64,000 nucleotides of DNA, from NCBI RefSeq assembly GCF_900604955.1, contig NZ_UWPE01000001.1, positions 1 through 64,000 of the forward strand, in the 5' to 3' direction. This document shows positions 42,178-51,359 of the stretch, piece after piece. This stretch comes from Neoactinobaculum massilliense. Its GTDB lineage: Bacteria; Actinomycetota; Actinomycetes; Actinomycetales; Actinomycetaceae. Numbering within the stretch: the stretch's first letter is position 1; each line of letters begins with the position of its first letter. The notes under the pieces are model-generated. The model was not told the origin of the DNA. It did no database searches and saw only the letters and a list, made by a program, of their open reading frames with translations. The position numbers were made by a program, and so were the translations under genes.

Positions 42178-44193
42178 TTAGTGCGAGGCCTCCTCGTCCA
42201 GATCGATGGCGGCTCCCGTGAACTGCGAGTTATAGAGCCGGTAGTAGGCACCCTTCCGGGCCAGCAGCTCCTCATGGTTGCCCTGCTCCACGATGGATCC
42301 GTGCTCCATCACCAGGATGAGGTTCGCATCCCGAATGGTGGACAGACGGTGGGCAATCACAAAGCTGGTGCGTCCCTCGCGGAGCGCAGCCATGGCCTTC
42401 TGCAGCAGCGATTCGGTGCGGGTGTCCACGGAGGAGGTGGCCTCATCAAGGATGAGAATGGCCGGATCCGAGACGAAGGCGCGGGCGATGGTGATGAGCT
42501 GACGTTCGCCGGCAGACACGTTCGCCGCGTCCTCCTCCAGCACCGTGTCATATCCGTCGGGGAGTGTGGAGACGAACCGATCCACGTAGGTGGCCTTCGC
42601 GGCGGCGATAATCTCCTCATCCGTGGCGTCCTCGCGGCCGTACCGGATGTTCTCCTTGATGGTCCCCTTGAACAGCCAGGGATCCTGCAGCACCATGCCC
42701 ACTCGTGCGCGCACATCGTGCCGGTGCAGGTCCGCGGTGGGCTGGCCATCCAGCAGAATGTGGCCACCCTGGATGTCGTAGAACCGCATGATGAGGTTGA
42801 CCAGCGTGGTCTTTCCGGCGCCCGTGGGGCCCACGATGGCGATGGTGTGCCCGGGCCGCGCGTCCAAATTGAGATCCTCAATCAGCGGATGCGCGGGATC
42901 ATAGGAGAAGTCCACGTGCTGGAATTCGATCCGGCCGGGGCCGGGGTTCAACGCGGGTGCCGCCGGATCCTCCGGTTCCTCCTCGGCGGCATCGAGGAAC
43001 TCGAACACGCGCTCGGCGGAAGCGGAGGCACTCTGCAGCTGGGCAAAGGACTGCGCCAGCTGTCCCAGTGGCTGGTTGAACTGCTGGGAATACTGAATGA
43101 ACGCCTGCACGCTCCCCAGCCGCATCTGCCCGGTGGCCACCTGGAAGCCGCCCACCACGGCCACGCCCACGTAGGTGAGCAGGGAGGAGAAGGTCATGAG
43201 CGGCATGATGGAGCCGGCCAGGAACTGGGCGCGGAAGGAGGCGTGATACAGCGCCTCATTGCTTTCGGAGAACCGCTGCTGCACGGATTCCTCGCGGCCG
43301 AAGGCGCGCACCAGTGCGTGAGCGGAGAATGTTTCCTCTACCGCCGCGTTGAGCCGCCCGGTTTCCTTCCACTGCTTCTGGAAGGCCACCTGGGAGCGGG
43401 GACTGATGATGCCCATGATGACGAACATGATGGGGATGATGATGAGCGCGATGAGCGCCAGCTTCCAGGAGGTCACGAACATCATGATGAGCAGTCCCGC
43501 CACCCACATGATGTTGTTGATGAAGCCCGCAAGCGTTTGCTGGAGCACGTTGGCGATATTGTCCATGTCGTTCGTGACGCGGGAAATGATCTCACCGCGT
43601 CGCGTCCGATCAAAGAAGGAGAGCGGGAGGCGGTGGATTTTCGCCTCCACGTCCCGGCGCAGCTTATAGATGGATGCCATCACCGCGCGGTTCCAGATGT
43701 AGCCGGAAAGGAAGTCCAGCAGGTTCGCGCCAATGTACATGAACAGCGTGGTGACCAGCACAATGGACAGCTTCGTGAAGTCCACGCCCGCACCCGGCGT
43801 GAGGTTCATGGCCGCGATCATGTCCGCCTGGGAGCTATGCCCGGCGGCGCGGAGTCCCTCCACGGCCTGCTGCTGAGTGACGCCGGCGGGGAGCAGGCGC
43901 GAAATCGCCCCCTCGAACAGGATGTTGACGGCCTGTCCCAAGATTTGCGGGGTCCACACGGTGAGGATGACCCACCCGAGGCCGAAAACGGCGGCGAGTA
44001 CCACCCACCACTTCCACGGCCCCAGCAGGCTCACCAGCCGCTTCACGGTGCCGCGGAAATCCTTGGCGCGCTTGGTGTTGGCCCGCCCCGTGGGGGCGGC
44101 ACCGTTGCGGTCAAAGTCCTTGCTTGCCTCTTCGATGGCGCGGGTGGCTGCGGCTGCGCGCTCGCGCTGGCTCAGTTCTTCGTTCTTGCTCAC
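42178..44193 (-). CDS. ABC exporter half-transporter, canonical ATP site subunit
   Basis: The 671-residue protein has an N-terminal six-helix exporter domain (with a hydrophilic first 55 residues) and a C-terminal nucleotide-binding domain: Walker A GPTGAGKTT, signature VSAGERQL, Walker B LILDEATSS with the catalytic Glu, and the H-loop VIAHR. Its start overlaps the stop of the 576-residue partner by four bases, so together they form a heterodimeric exporter of the LmrCD/TM287-288 type, usually moving drugs or lipids. The signature deviates from LSGGQ, as expected for the subunit facing the degenerate site. Confidence 0.92.
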   Translation of the reverse strand: MSKNEELSQRERAAAATRAIEEASKDFDRNGAAPTGRANTKRAKDFRGTVKRLVSLLGPWKWWVVLAAVFGLGWVILTVWTPQILGQAVNILFEGAISRLLPAGVTQQQAVEGLRAAGHSSQADMIAAMNLTPGAGVDFTKLSIVLVTTLFMYIGANLLDFLSGYIWNRAVMASIYKLRRDVEAKIHRLPLSFFDRTRRGEIISRVTNDMDNIANVLQQTLAGFINNIMWVAGLLIMMFVTSWKLALIALIIIPIMFVIMGIISPRSQVAFQKQWKETGRLNAAVEETFSAHALVRAFGREESVQQRFSESNEALYHASFRAQFLAGSIMPLMTFSSLLTYVGVAVVGGFQVATGQMRLGSVQAFIQYSQQFNQPLGQLAQSFAQLQSASASAERVFEFLDAAEEEPEDPAAPALNPGPGRIEFQHVDFSYDPAHPLIEDLNLDARPGHTIAIVGPTGAGKTTLVNLIMRFYDIQGGHILLDGQPTADLHRHDVRARVGMVLQDPWLFKGTIKENIRYGREDATDEEIIAAAKATYVDRFVSTLPDGYDTVLEEDAANVSAGERQLITIARAFVSDPAILILDEATSSVDTRTESLLQKAMAALREGRTSFVIAHRLSTIRDANLILVMEHGSIVEQGNHEELLARKGAYYRLYNSQFTGAAIDLDEEASH

Positions 44194-45920
44194 TTGGCTT
44201 CAGCTCCCAGCTGGGATTCCACAATTTCGCGGTATTCCGGGGTCGATTCCAGTAGTTGTGCGTGGGTGCCCATGCCCACTACGCGGCCGGCGTCCAGCAC
44301 CACAATGAGGTCCGCGTCCGTAATAGTGGACACGCGCTGTGCGACGACGATTTTGGTCACGTCCGGTTGACGCTCCCACAACTGCGCTCGCAGCCGAGCG
44401 TCCGTGGCCAGATCTAGCGCGGAGAAGGCGTCGTCAAATAGGTAGATGTGCGGGCGATGGATAATCGCGCGCGCGATGGCCAAACGCTGGCGCTGTCCGC
44501 CGGATACGTTCGTGCCGGCCTGCGAGATCGGGGCGTCCAGGCCGCCGGGCATTTCTTCTACGAAATCCTTGGCCTGCGCGATTTCAAGCGCCTCCCACAT
44601 GTCCGCCTCGGTGGCGTCCTCGCGCCCAAAGCGCAGGTTAGAGGCGACGGTGCCGGAGAACAGGTACGGCTTCTGCGGGACGTAGCCGATGGCGCTGGCC
44701 AGTGCGGCGGATGAAAGATCCCGCACATTCACCCCGCCAACCAGCACCTGGCCGGCCGTCGCATCATAGAGCCGTGGAATGAGGTTAGCCACGGTGGTTT
44801 TTCCGGAACCGGTGGAGCCGATGAATGCAATGGTGCTGCCCGGCTCCGCCACAAACGAAACGTCGCTGACCACGGCCTCTTCGGCGCCGGGGTAGGAAAA
44901 CTCCACGTGACGAAACTCAACGCGCCCCGGGGTGGGGAGCGAGGTAACGGCGTCGTCCCGGAACGTCACGGAGGTTTCGGAACGCAGGACCTCATTGATA
45001 CGTTCTGCGGACACGCTTGCGCGCGGAATCATCATGGACATGAACGCCGCCATGAGAATGCCGGAGAGGATTTGCATGAGGTAGGTCATGTAGGCCACGA
45101 GGGTTCCCACCTGCGTGGTGCCCTCATCTACCTGATGCCCACCAAACCAGTACACGCCCACCAGGGCCACGTTCATAATGACCATCGCCATCGGAAATAC
45201 GATGACGAACAGCGTGCCGATGCGCGTGGCCACGCGGGTCATGTCGCGGTTGGCGGTGCTGAAACGGGCACGCTCCGTATCCTCCCGGACAAAGGCGCGT
45301 AGCACGCGGATGCCGGTGAGCTGCTCGCGCAGAATGCGGTTGAGGTTATCCAGGCGGGACTGATAGGTGCGGAACGCGGGCAACATGGCCATGGTGACAT
45401 AGCCGGCCACGGCCAGCAGCGCCACAATGGCCACGGCCATGAGCCAGGACAGGCCCACATCCTGCCGCAGCGCCATGATTACCCCACCGATCGCCAGGCA
45501 CGGCGCGGATACCAGAATGACCGAGCCGAAGTGCGTCATAATCTGCACCTGCTGGACGTCGTTGGTGGAGCGGGTGATGAGGGAGCCGGTGCCAAACTGG
45601 GAAAGCTCCTGCTCGGAGAATTCGGATACGTGGCCATAAATATCGCGGCGCAGATCGCGGCCTACGCTCATAGCCATTCGCGCACCGCAGTACAGGCCGG
45701 CGATCGCCAGCACCACCTGGAGAAGGGCCACTAGCAGCATGCGCACGCCCGTGCCCCAGATATAACCCGTATCGCCCGTGGCCACACCATTATCGATGAT
45801 GGCCGCGTTCAGTGAGGGCAGATAAAGCTGGGCGAATGTTTGGCACAGCTGAAAAACAAGGACGCCGGCGAAGTAGGGCCAGTAGGGCCGTATATACCGG
45901 GTGAGAAGACGAAGAAGCAT
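44190..45920 (-). CDS. ABC exporter half-transporter, degenerate ATP site subunit
   Basis: The 576-residue partner has a six-helix domain followed by Walker A GSTGSGKTT, canonical signature VSGGQRQRL, Walker B YLFDDAFSALD where Asp replaces the catalytic Glu, and a VAQRVST switch region in which Gln replaces the usual His. These are the recognised marks of a degenerate site in heterodimeric exporters. It is the first gene of the operon; ATG 45920 follows GGGAGA. Substrate unknown, no regulator adjacent. Confidence 0.92.
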   Translation of the reverse strand: MLLRLLTRYIRPYWPYFAGVLVFQLCQTFAQLYLPSLNAAIIDNGVATGDTGYIWGTGVRMLLVALLQVVLAIAGLYCGARMAMSVGRDLRRDIYGHVSEFSEQELSQFGTGSLITRSTNDVQQVQIMTHFGSVILVSAPCLAIGGVIMALRQDVGLSWLMAVAIVALLAVAGYVTMAMLPAFRTYQSRLDNLNRILREQLTGIRVLRAFVREDTERARFSTANRDMTRVATRIGTLFVIVFPMAMVIMNVALVGVYWFGGHQVDEGTTQVGTLVAYMTYLMQILSGILMAAFMSMMIPRASVSAERINEVLRSETSVTFRDDAVTSLPTPGRVEFRHVEFSYPGAEEAVVSDVSFVAEPGSTIAFIGSTGSGKTTVANLIPRLYDATAGQVLVGGVNVRDLSSAALASAIGYVPQKPYLFSGTVASNLRFGREDATEADMWEALEIAQAKDFVEEMPGGLDAPISQAGTNVSGGQRQRLAIARAIIHRPHIYLFDDAFSALDLATDARLRAQLWERQPDVTKIVVAQRVSTITDADLIVVLDAGRVVGMGTHAQLLESTPEYREIVESQLGAEAK

Positions 45921-46328
45921 GGTTCTCCCGGGGCTAGAAAAGGGTGAAAAGCGCGATGTTCGCGCATATGCGCCTCACCCTACTCCGGGGGTGGGCGAAT
46001 GGTTGATATTTCGCCGCGGGCGGGACGTGAAAATATTCACTGGGTGCGGGTGCGGGCGTGGGTGCGCTGGTGTGGGTGCGGTTGCGCCGGTGAGGTACGA
46101 CGCCGGCGGCGCGGCATGCACCGCAGACGTTGGTGAACAAGCGGAGTTACGCCGTTCACATGTGGCGCTGTCACAAGAAAATATGGCGAAATTGTCACGC
46201 ATTGTTTACCTGTTGGTTAAACTTCGCACTTATTCTCGTTGGCACATAAGCTCGTTTGGCCGTGTACGAAAAGTAGAAATACGTACCGCGGCGGGCCAAC
46301 GAGCAGCCGGAATGGAAAGGAGGCCGCA
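45921..46328. other. Divergent spacer with GTG-rich tract and inverted repeat
   Basis: 46030-46095 is a G-rich tract of GGGTGCGGGTGCGGGCG-like words (possible G-quadruplex). 46160-46240 is AT-rich: TGTCAC occurs twice 25 bases apart (46169 and 46194), and GTTTACC-TGTT-GGTTAAAC (46204-46222) is a near-perfect inverted repeat that also resembles the PHO-box-like sequence before pstS. Confidence 0.45.
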
Positions 46329-46781
46329 ATGTTTGGAGTAGGACGCAAGGCGAAGCGCTCGCTACGCACCAGTGAACGGTGGATCAATGACGAACATCTG
46401 CGCGCCATTGTTTCCATTTACGCCCAGGAAGTGGCGCGTTACGCGTGGGATTCACTGGTGGGGTACTGCATGGTGCAGGATTCCCGCATCCTCACGGATG
46501 AGCGCCTGACCCTCAGCATGGCGCCGGTGGAACATACCATTCGTACGGAGCCGGCTCGCCGGGTGCTTCTCACCTATACGAACTGGCGCCGAAGCCTCCG
46601 TTCCGCCGGGTATCGGCCGTGGGACGTGGTGGTACTCGGCATGGATGCGGTGAGTGGTGCGGTCACCGTGCGCTACCTGGATGCGGGCGATGCTTCCGCG
46701 TTTCGGGCGGAAAAGGACCCGGAGAAGCTGCTGGATCTCGCGGCTCATGTGCTTGACGAATCCGCACATATCCCGGCGTGA
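46329..46781 (+). CDS. Conserved-looking protein of unknown function
   Basis: The 150-residue soluble protein is not one I recognise. It begins with a basic segment (GRKAKRSLRTSERW), has no signal peptide or membrane helix, and contains TNWRRSLRSAGYRPWDVVVLGMD (split: conserved-looking Trp/Arg stretch) and a final acidic helix ending LDESAHIPA. AGGAGG fixes ATG 46329. GC and codon use match neighbours, so it is likely expressed. It stands alone, divergent from the ABC exporter, with an inverted repeat about 110 bases upstream that could be regulatory. Confidence 0.75.
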   Translation: MFGVGRKAKRSLRTSERWINDEHLRAIVSIYAQEVARYAWDSLVGYCMVQDSRILTDERLTLSMAPVEHTIRTEPARRVLLTYTNWRRSLRSAGYRPWDVVVLGMDAVSGAVTVRYLDAGDASAFRAEKDPEKLLDLAAHVLDESAHIPA

Positions 46782-46852
46782 TGATGGTTCACGGGTGCCT
46801 CCGAGCGGTGTATACGGGACAGGCGGTAGCCGCTCGGGCCATCATGCGCGCA

Positions 46853-47236
46853 CTACTCGTGCCGCCAGAAGGTACGGGTGCCGCGCTTAGAGTCCATGTT
46901 GAATGCGATAACGTCCCGCAAAATATCCGTGGGCACCGGTGCATCCCAATCAATGTGTGCGAGCATCTTCGTGGGGGTCAGGCCGGCGGCCTCGAAGCGC
47001 TCGCGGAAAAGGTCCATGGTGAATTTTTCCGCGGAGAAGCTCACATGCTTGCTAGCCACAGAAAATCCGATAATGAACGTGCCGTCCATGGTGAACATGG
47101 GCTGATTCCACTTATAGACGGGTTCCAATTCCGGGAACGTGGTGGCCACCCACTCGAGTATTTCAAGTACGCGGGCGCGGTGTGCGGCGTCGGGGACTTT
47201 CTCCAGAAACGGAGCGCACATGGTGGCCAACTGCAT
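46853..47236 (-). CDS. DUF1801 / YdhG-like iron chaperone family protein
   Basis: The 127-residue protein has the YdhG/DUF1801 pattern: HRARVLEILEWVATTFPELEP, then YKWNQPMFTMDGTFIIGFS, KHVSFSAEK, and a C-terminal DILRDVIAFNMDSK. The Trp-Asn-Gln-Pro stretch is diagnostic. Members include a frataxin-like iron chaperone of Bacillus; the role here is not proven. GGAGGG places the start at ATG 47236, not the earlier frame opening at 47272. Confidence 0.85.
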   Translation of the reverse strand: MQLATMCAPFLEKVPDAAHRARVLEILEWVATTFPELEPVYKWNQPMFTMDGTFIIGFSVASKHVSFSAEKFTMDLFRERFEAAGLTPTKMLAHIDWDAPVPTDILRDVIAFNMDSKRGTRTFWRHE

Positions 47237-47354
47237 AGGAACCCTCCGGGAATTGTGGCCCGTGCGGGCCATTTTTTATCGCGTACTCGGTATGGATGCT
47301 GCGGGATGCGCGTACCACGCGTAACACCTCCACGAGGTACTGCATCGCCGCATT

Positions 47355-47431
47355 TGGTGCCCCCCGTGGGATTCGAACCCACAACCCATGGATTAAAAGT
47401 CCAGTGCTCTAACCGTTGGAGCTAGAGGGGC
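47355..47431 (-). tRNA. tRNA-Lys (TTT), CCA encoded
   Basis: Minus strand from 47431: acceptor GCCCCTC, D-arm GCTCCAACGGTTAGAGC, anticodon loop CTTTTAA with TTT, T-arm GTGGGTTCGAATCCCAC, discriminator A at 47358 followed by CCA at 47357-47355. The other three tRNAs in the window lack an encoded CCA. Confidence 0.95.
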
Positions 47432-47658
47432 AGACATGCATAGTTTAGCGACTGAGTGCGAAAGTGGAAGCCCAAATTTATGGGCCGTGTGTGGACGTTC
47501 GCGCAGGCAGAAACGTACGTGCGGATACCGACGTCGGCGGAGGCTTGCCGGGGAAATACCGCGCGAACAGAAGCTTGCGGGTACGGAATAACTCTGCGGG
47601 CAGGGAAAATGAGCGATGTCGGAACAGCATGAGAGAATAACGGTGGAAAGGACAACCG

Positions 47659-48288
47659 ATGGCCAACAATTTTCGGCGCCCGGCACAGATTACGGACGCG
47701 CAGCTTGAGGATATCTCCGCCCGTCAGAGCATTCCCGAGGATTCGGAACTGGCGCACGTCACCGCCCAGGCGCTGTTTCCCACCCGCTCCGTGTGGGCGC
47801 CGGATGATCCGGCCGTTCGCGATCGCATTCTTGAGTTAATCCGCACGGAAGGTGTGGATCCGGTGGCGGAAAGCTGGGCGAATTCGCCGGAGAACAGCCT
47901 GCCGGGGATTTTCTGGCGTGGGTATTTGCTGCGGGAGTGGATCCGCCGCTTCCCTGAGGATGTAGCCGGGCGGCTGCACTCGGCGGCCACGGTGCTGCGG
48001 GAGCAGGGCGCGGCCGGCGTGGCACGGATAGAAAAAACGCCGGAGCCGGACGCGCTGCGCGCGGTGTGGGATCGCATACTGGCCGGCACATTCCAGGACA
48101 GTTTGGCCGAGGTGCTGGCGGCATCGGCGTACTTTACGCAGACCATTGGGGAGGTAGATCCGGCATGGATCGGCTCGCCTTCGCACCCGCTTGCCACCCG
48201 CGTGACTCGGCGTGATCGCGCAATGCTTGCTACATCGAAAGAGTTCAGGGAGGCAGCTGAATTGGCTAGAAAGGGAGCACTTCAGTGA
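47659..48288 (+). CDS. Unknown protein coupled to the MshD-PPK fusion
   Basis: The 209-residue soluble protein is not one I recognise. It has helical segments with conserved-looking stretches (ALFPTRSVWAPDDPAVRDRI, GIFWRGYLLREWIRRFPEDV, AYFTQTIGEVDPAWIGSPSH). GAAAGGAC sets ATG 47659. Its stop overlaps the next gene's GTG by four bases (GTGA), so it is translationally coupled to the mycothiol synthase/polyphosphate kinase fusion. A role in polyphosphate or thiol metabolism is guilt by association only. Confidence 0.75.
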   Translation: MANNFRRPAQITDAQLEDISARQSIPEDSELAHVTAQALFPTRSVWAPDDPAVRDRILELIRTEGVDPVAESWANSPENSLPGIFWRGYLLREWIRRFPEDVAGRLHSAATVLREQGAAGVARIEKTPEPDALRAVWDRILAGTFQDSLAEVLAASAYFTQTIGEVDPAWIGSPSHPLATRVTRRDRAMLATSKEFREAAELARKGALQ

Positions 48289-51200
48289 GCACGGGTATGA
48301 CCACGGAACTGGCCACCATGCTTCGCACTATCGGTGCGGAGGCTACGGCTGAGGACGGCGTGGAGCCATTTGATGAGCAGACACTGCTGGATGTTTCGGG
48401 TGCCGCCCCGAAGGGGCAGGCGTGGACCATCGGTGAGCCGGTAGCAGGTATCGCTTACCGAGGGCGCAGCGGCAACGTGGAGTTGGCAGTGCGGCCGGAT
48501 GCTCGCGGTATGGGGCTAGGCCGACAGCTCGTTGCCGCCGTGCGCGGCGACGCCGAGGCGGCATTCTGGGCGCACGGTGATCTACCGGCAGCTCGCGCAC
48601 TGGCCAAGGCGGCCGGACTGGTGTCGGAGCGCGTGCTTCTCCTGCTGGGCCGCACGCTGGAGGCGGGTGAGGGCTTACCCGAGGGGCGCATCCCGGAGGG
48701 GATTACCGTACGCAACTTTGATCGCGCTGTGGATATGCCCGGTCTGGTTGTGTTAAATGCGCGGGCTTTCAAAGATTTGCCGGATCAGGGGCTCCTCACG
48801 GAGGACGATTTTGCCGCGCGGATGGACCAGCCTTGGTTTGACGCGTCGCTCCTCTTCATCGCTGAGCGTTCCGGGGAACCGGTGGGGATGCTATGGCTGA
48901 AGCCTGAGCAGGATTCCCTTGAGGTTTACGCGGTAGGAGTGGTGTCGGCGGAACGCGGTGTGGGTCTGGGCTCCTATCTGGTGGCGCTTGCGCTGCATAC
49001 GGCGTCGGAGCGGGGTTATCGGCGTGTCTCCCTGTACGTGGATGCCTCAAACAGCGCGGCCGTGCACGTGTACGGCAAAATGGGTTTCGGCGAGGTCGAG
49101 CGCCACGTGCTCTACGGGGTGGTGGAGGGTGCCTCCCTACCACGGGATTTCACCCAGAATGACATCCTGCGTCAGGCTCGGCTGGGTTCGGCGGTGTCCT
49201 CAAAGTCCCTGCGCGAGCTCGCGCGTGAGGCGCGTCACGAGGTGGACAAGGAGGGTTCTTCTCGCCTCCCGAAGGGACGCTTCGCTGATCGCGAACTCTC
49301 CTGGTTGGCTTTCAACGAGCGCGTGCTGGAACAGGCTGAGGATCAGGACCTGCAGCTTCTAGAACGAGCCTGGTTCCTATCGATCTTCACCTCTAATCTG
49401 GACGAGTTCTTCATGGTTCGCGTTGCCGGCCTCAAGCGGCGTATTGACGCGGGCATGGCCGTCACGGCTGCCTCGGGACTTCGTCCCACCCAGGTGATGG
49501 ATGGTATTTCCAAGCGCACCCACGAACTCGCGGAACGTCAAGCTCGCGTATTCCGTGACGACGTCGTCCCCAAGCTTGCAAAAGAAGGCATCATTCTTCG
49601 GCACTGGAACGAGCTGAAGAAGAAGGAGCGTACGCGCCTCTCCCGCTACTTCAAGTCCTCCGTATTCCCGGTGCTTACTCCGCTGAGCGTGGACCCGTCC
49701 CATCCTTTCCCCTATATTTCGGGGCTCTCGCTTAATATTGCCGTCACCTTACGTCGGGGTGGGAATCCCGTGTTCGCCCGGGTCAAGGTGCCGGGTGTGC
49801 TGCCGCGCTGGGTGAGTATCGCCAGGGCCGGCCGCGATGCGGATGATCCGGACATTGGAGATAACCCGAATGAGTTCATTGCGCTGGAGGAGCTCATTGG
49901 GGAGCACCTGGACCAACTCTTCCCGGGCATGAAGATTGAAAGCCATTCCTGCTTCCGCGTAACGCGTAATGAGGACGTGGAGGTGGAGGAGGACGACGCC
50001 GAAAACCTGCTTACTGCGTTAGAAAAGGAGCTGCGGCGCCGTCGCTTTGGACCGGTGGTGCGGCTCGAGGTAGAGGAGGACATGCCGGACCGGACGCTCC
50101 GGTATCTCAAGAAGGAACTTGGCTTGCGTTCCTCGGATGTGTATCGGCTGCCCGCGCCGCTGGATCTCGGCTCCCTTGATGAGCTGCATGACGTGGACCG
50201 GCCGGACCTCAAGTACCCGAAGTACGTGCCCGTAACACCGCCGGGCCTGACAGACGGGGAATCGGCGAAGCCCGCGGACATGTTTGAAAAGATCCGCGAG
50301 CATGAGGTGCTGGTGCACCACCCCTATGAGTCCTTCTCCACCTCCGTGCAGCAGCTGTTGGCGCAGGCGGCTATGGATCCCAAGGTGCTGGCCATCAAGC
50401 AGACGCTCTACCGCACCTCCGGCGATTCCCCCATTGTGGATTCACTAATTCGGGCGGCGCAGGCGGGCAAGCAGGTGCTGGCCGTGGTGGAAATCAAGGC
50501 GCGGTTTGACGAACAGCGCAACATTGAATGGGCGCGCAAACTGGAGCGTGCGGGCGTGCACGTGGTGTACGGCATGATCGGGCTAAAAACCCACTGCAAG
50601 CTGGCCATGGTGGTGCGGCAGGAGGATGAGGGGCTGGTGCGCTACTGCCACGTGGGCACCGGCAATTACAACCCCAAGACGGCGCGCGGCTACGAGGATC
50701 TGGGACTGTTCACGTGTGATCACGATGTGGGGCAGGATCTTACGCGCCTGTTCAACCGTCTTTCCGGTTTCGGCGCCAGTCAGAGCTACCACCGCCTGCT
50801 GGTGGCGCCGGAGGGTATTCGTGCCGGCATCATGAAGCGGATTGAGCGGGAGGTCCGTAACAAGCAGGCCGGTAAGCCCGCCTGGATCAAGTTCAAGGCC
50901 AACGCCGTGCTTGATGAGCCGGTGATTGATGCGCTGTACCGCGCTAGCCAGGCCGGCGTACCCATCTCCATTCAGGTGCGCGGCATCTGTGCGTTGCGTG
51001 CCGGTATTCCAGGGCTGTCCGGGAATATTCGGGTCCGGTCCATTCTGGGGCGTTTCCTTGAGCACTCGCGCATTTACGCGTTCTGCAATGACGGTGATAC
51101 GGATGTGTATATTGGCTCGGCCGATCTTATGCATCGCAATCTATCGCGCCGCATCGAGGCACTCATCAAGATTGTGGAGCCGGATCAGATCGCACAGCTG

Positions 51201-51359
51201 GTGGAACTCATCGACGTCGCCTGTGCCAACACCACCAGCTCGTGGCGGATGGGCACGGATGGCTGGACGCGGGTCACCAAGTCCCCGAAAGGAAAGAAGC
51301 TGGTGGATATCCAGGAGCTGCTCATGAAGCAGGCACGCTCCTCGGTGGCAAGCCGATGA
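48285..51359 (+). CDS. Fusion of mycothiol synthase (MshD) and polyphosphate kinase (PPK1)
   Basis: One uninterrupted 1024-residue frame. Residues 1-290 are a tandem GNAT protein: a first acetyl-CoA loop RPDARGMGLGRQL (about residue 66) and a second VSAERGVGLGSYLVALALHT with VDASNSAAVHVYGKMGF, as in MshD, which acetylates Cys-GlcN-Ins in the last step of mycothiol synthesis. After a linker (290-335) comes PPK1: FADRELSWLAFNERVLEQA, NLDEFFMVRVAGLK, SFSTSVQQLLAQAA, IKQTLYRTSG, the phosphohistidine segment LKTHCKLAM, HVGTGNYNPKTA and the C-terminal SADLMHRNLSRRIE. Both halves look complete. GTG start overlaps the upstream gene; the 3' end overlaps the mutT1-like gene by four bases. No internal ribosome site is evident at the junction. 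Confidence 0.92.
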   Translation: MSTGMTTELATMLRTIGAEATAEDGVEPFDEQTLLDVSGAAPKGQAWTIGEPVAGIAYRGRSGNVELAVRPDARGMGLGRQLVAAVRGDAEAAFWAHGDLPAARALAKAAGLVSERVLLLLGRTLEAGEGLPEGRIPEGITVRNFDRAVDMPGLVVLNARAFKDLPDQGLLTEDDFAARMDQPWFDASLLFIAERSGEPVGMLWLKPEQDSLEVYAVGVVSAERGVGLGSYLVALALHTASERGYRRVSLYVDASNSAAVHVYGKMGFGEVERHVLYGVVEGASLPRDFTQNDILRQARLGSAVSSKSLRELAREARHEVDKEGSSRLPKGRFADRELSWLAFNERVLEQAEDQDLQLLERAWFLSIFTSNLDEFFMVRVAGLKRRIDAGMAVTAASGLRPTQVMDGISKRTHELAERQARVFRDDVVPKLAKEGIILRHWNELKKKERTRLSRYFKSSVFPVLTPLSVDPSHPFPYISGLSLNIAVTLRRGGNPVFARVKVPGVLPRWVSIARAGRDADDPDIGDNPNEFIALEELIGEHLDQLFPGMKIESHSCFRVTRNEDVEVEEDDAENLLTALEKELRRRRFGPVVRLEVEEDMPDRTLRYLKKELGLRSSDVYRLPAPLDLGSLDELHDVDRPDLKYPKYVPVTPPGLTDGESAKPADMFEKIREHEVLVHHPYESFSTSVQQLLAQAAMDPKVLAIKQTLYRTSGDSPIVDSLIRAAQAGKQVLAVVEIKARFDEQRNIEWARKLERAGVHVVYGMIGLKTHCKLAMVVRQEDEGLVRYCHVGTGNYNPKTARGYEDLGLFTCDHDVGQDLTRLFNRLSGFGASQSYHRLLVAPEGIRAGIMKRIEREVRNKQAGKPAWIKFKANAVLDEPVIDALYRASQAGVPISIQVRGICALRAGIPGLSGNIRVRSILGRFLEHSRIYAFCNDGDTDVYIGSADLMHRNLSRRIEALIKIVEPDQIAQLVELIDVACANTTSSWRMGTDGWTRVTKSPKGKKLVDIQELLMKQARSSVASR

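Noticed and set aside
42118-44370. 750-codon open frame on the + strand opposite the ABC exporter
   Set aside because: It is antisense to an unmistakable ABC transporter gene; the protein is His/Gly/Arg-rich with no motifs, the usual mirror of high-GC coding DNA.
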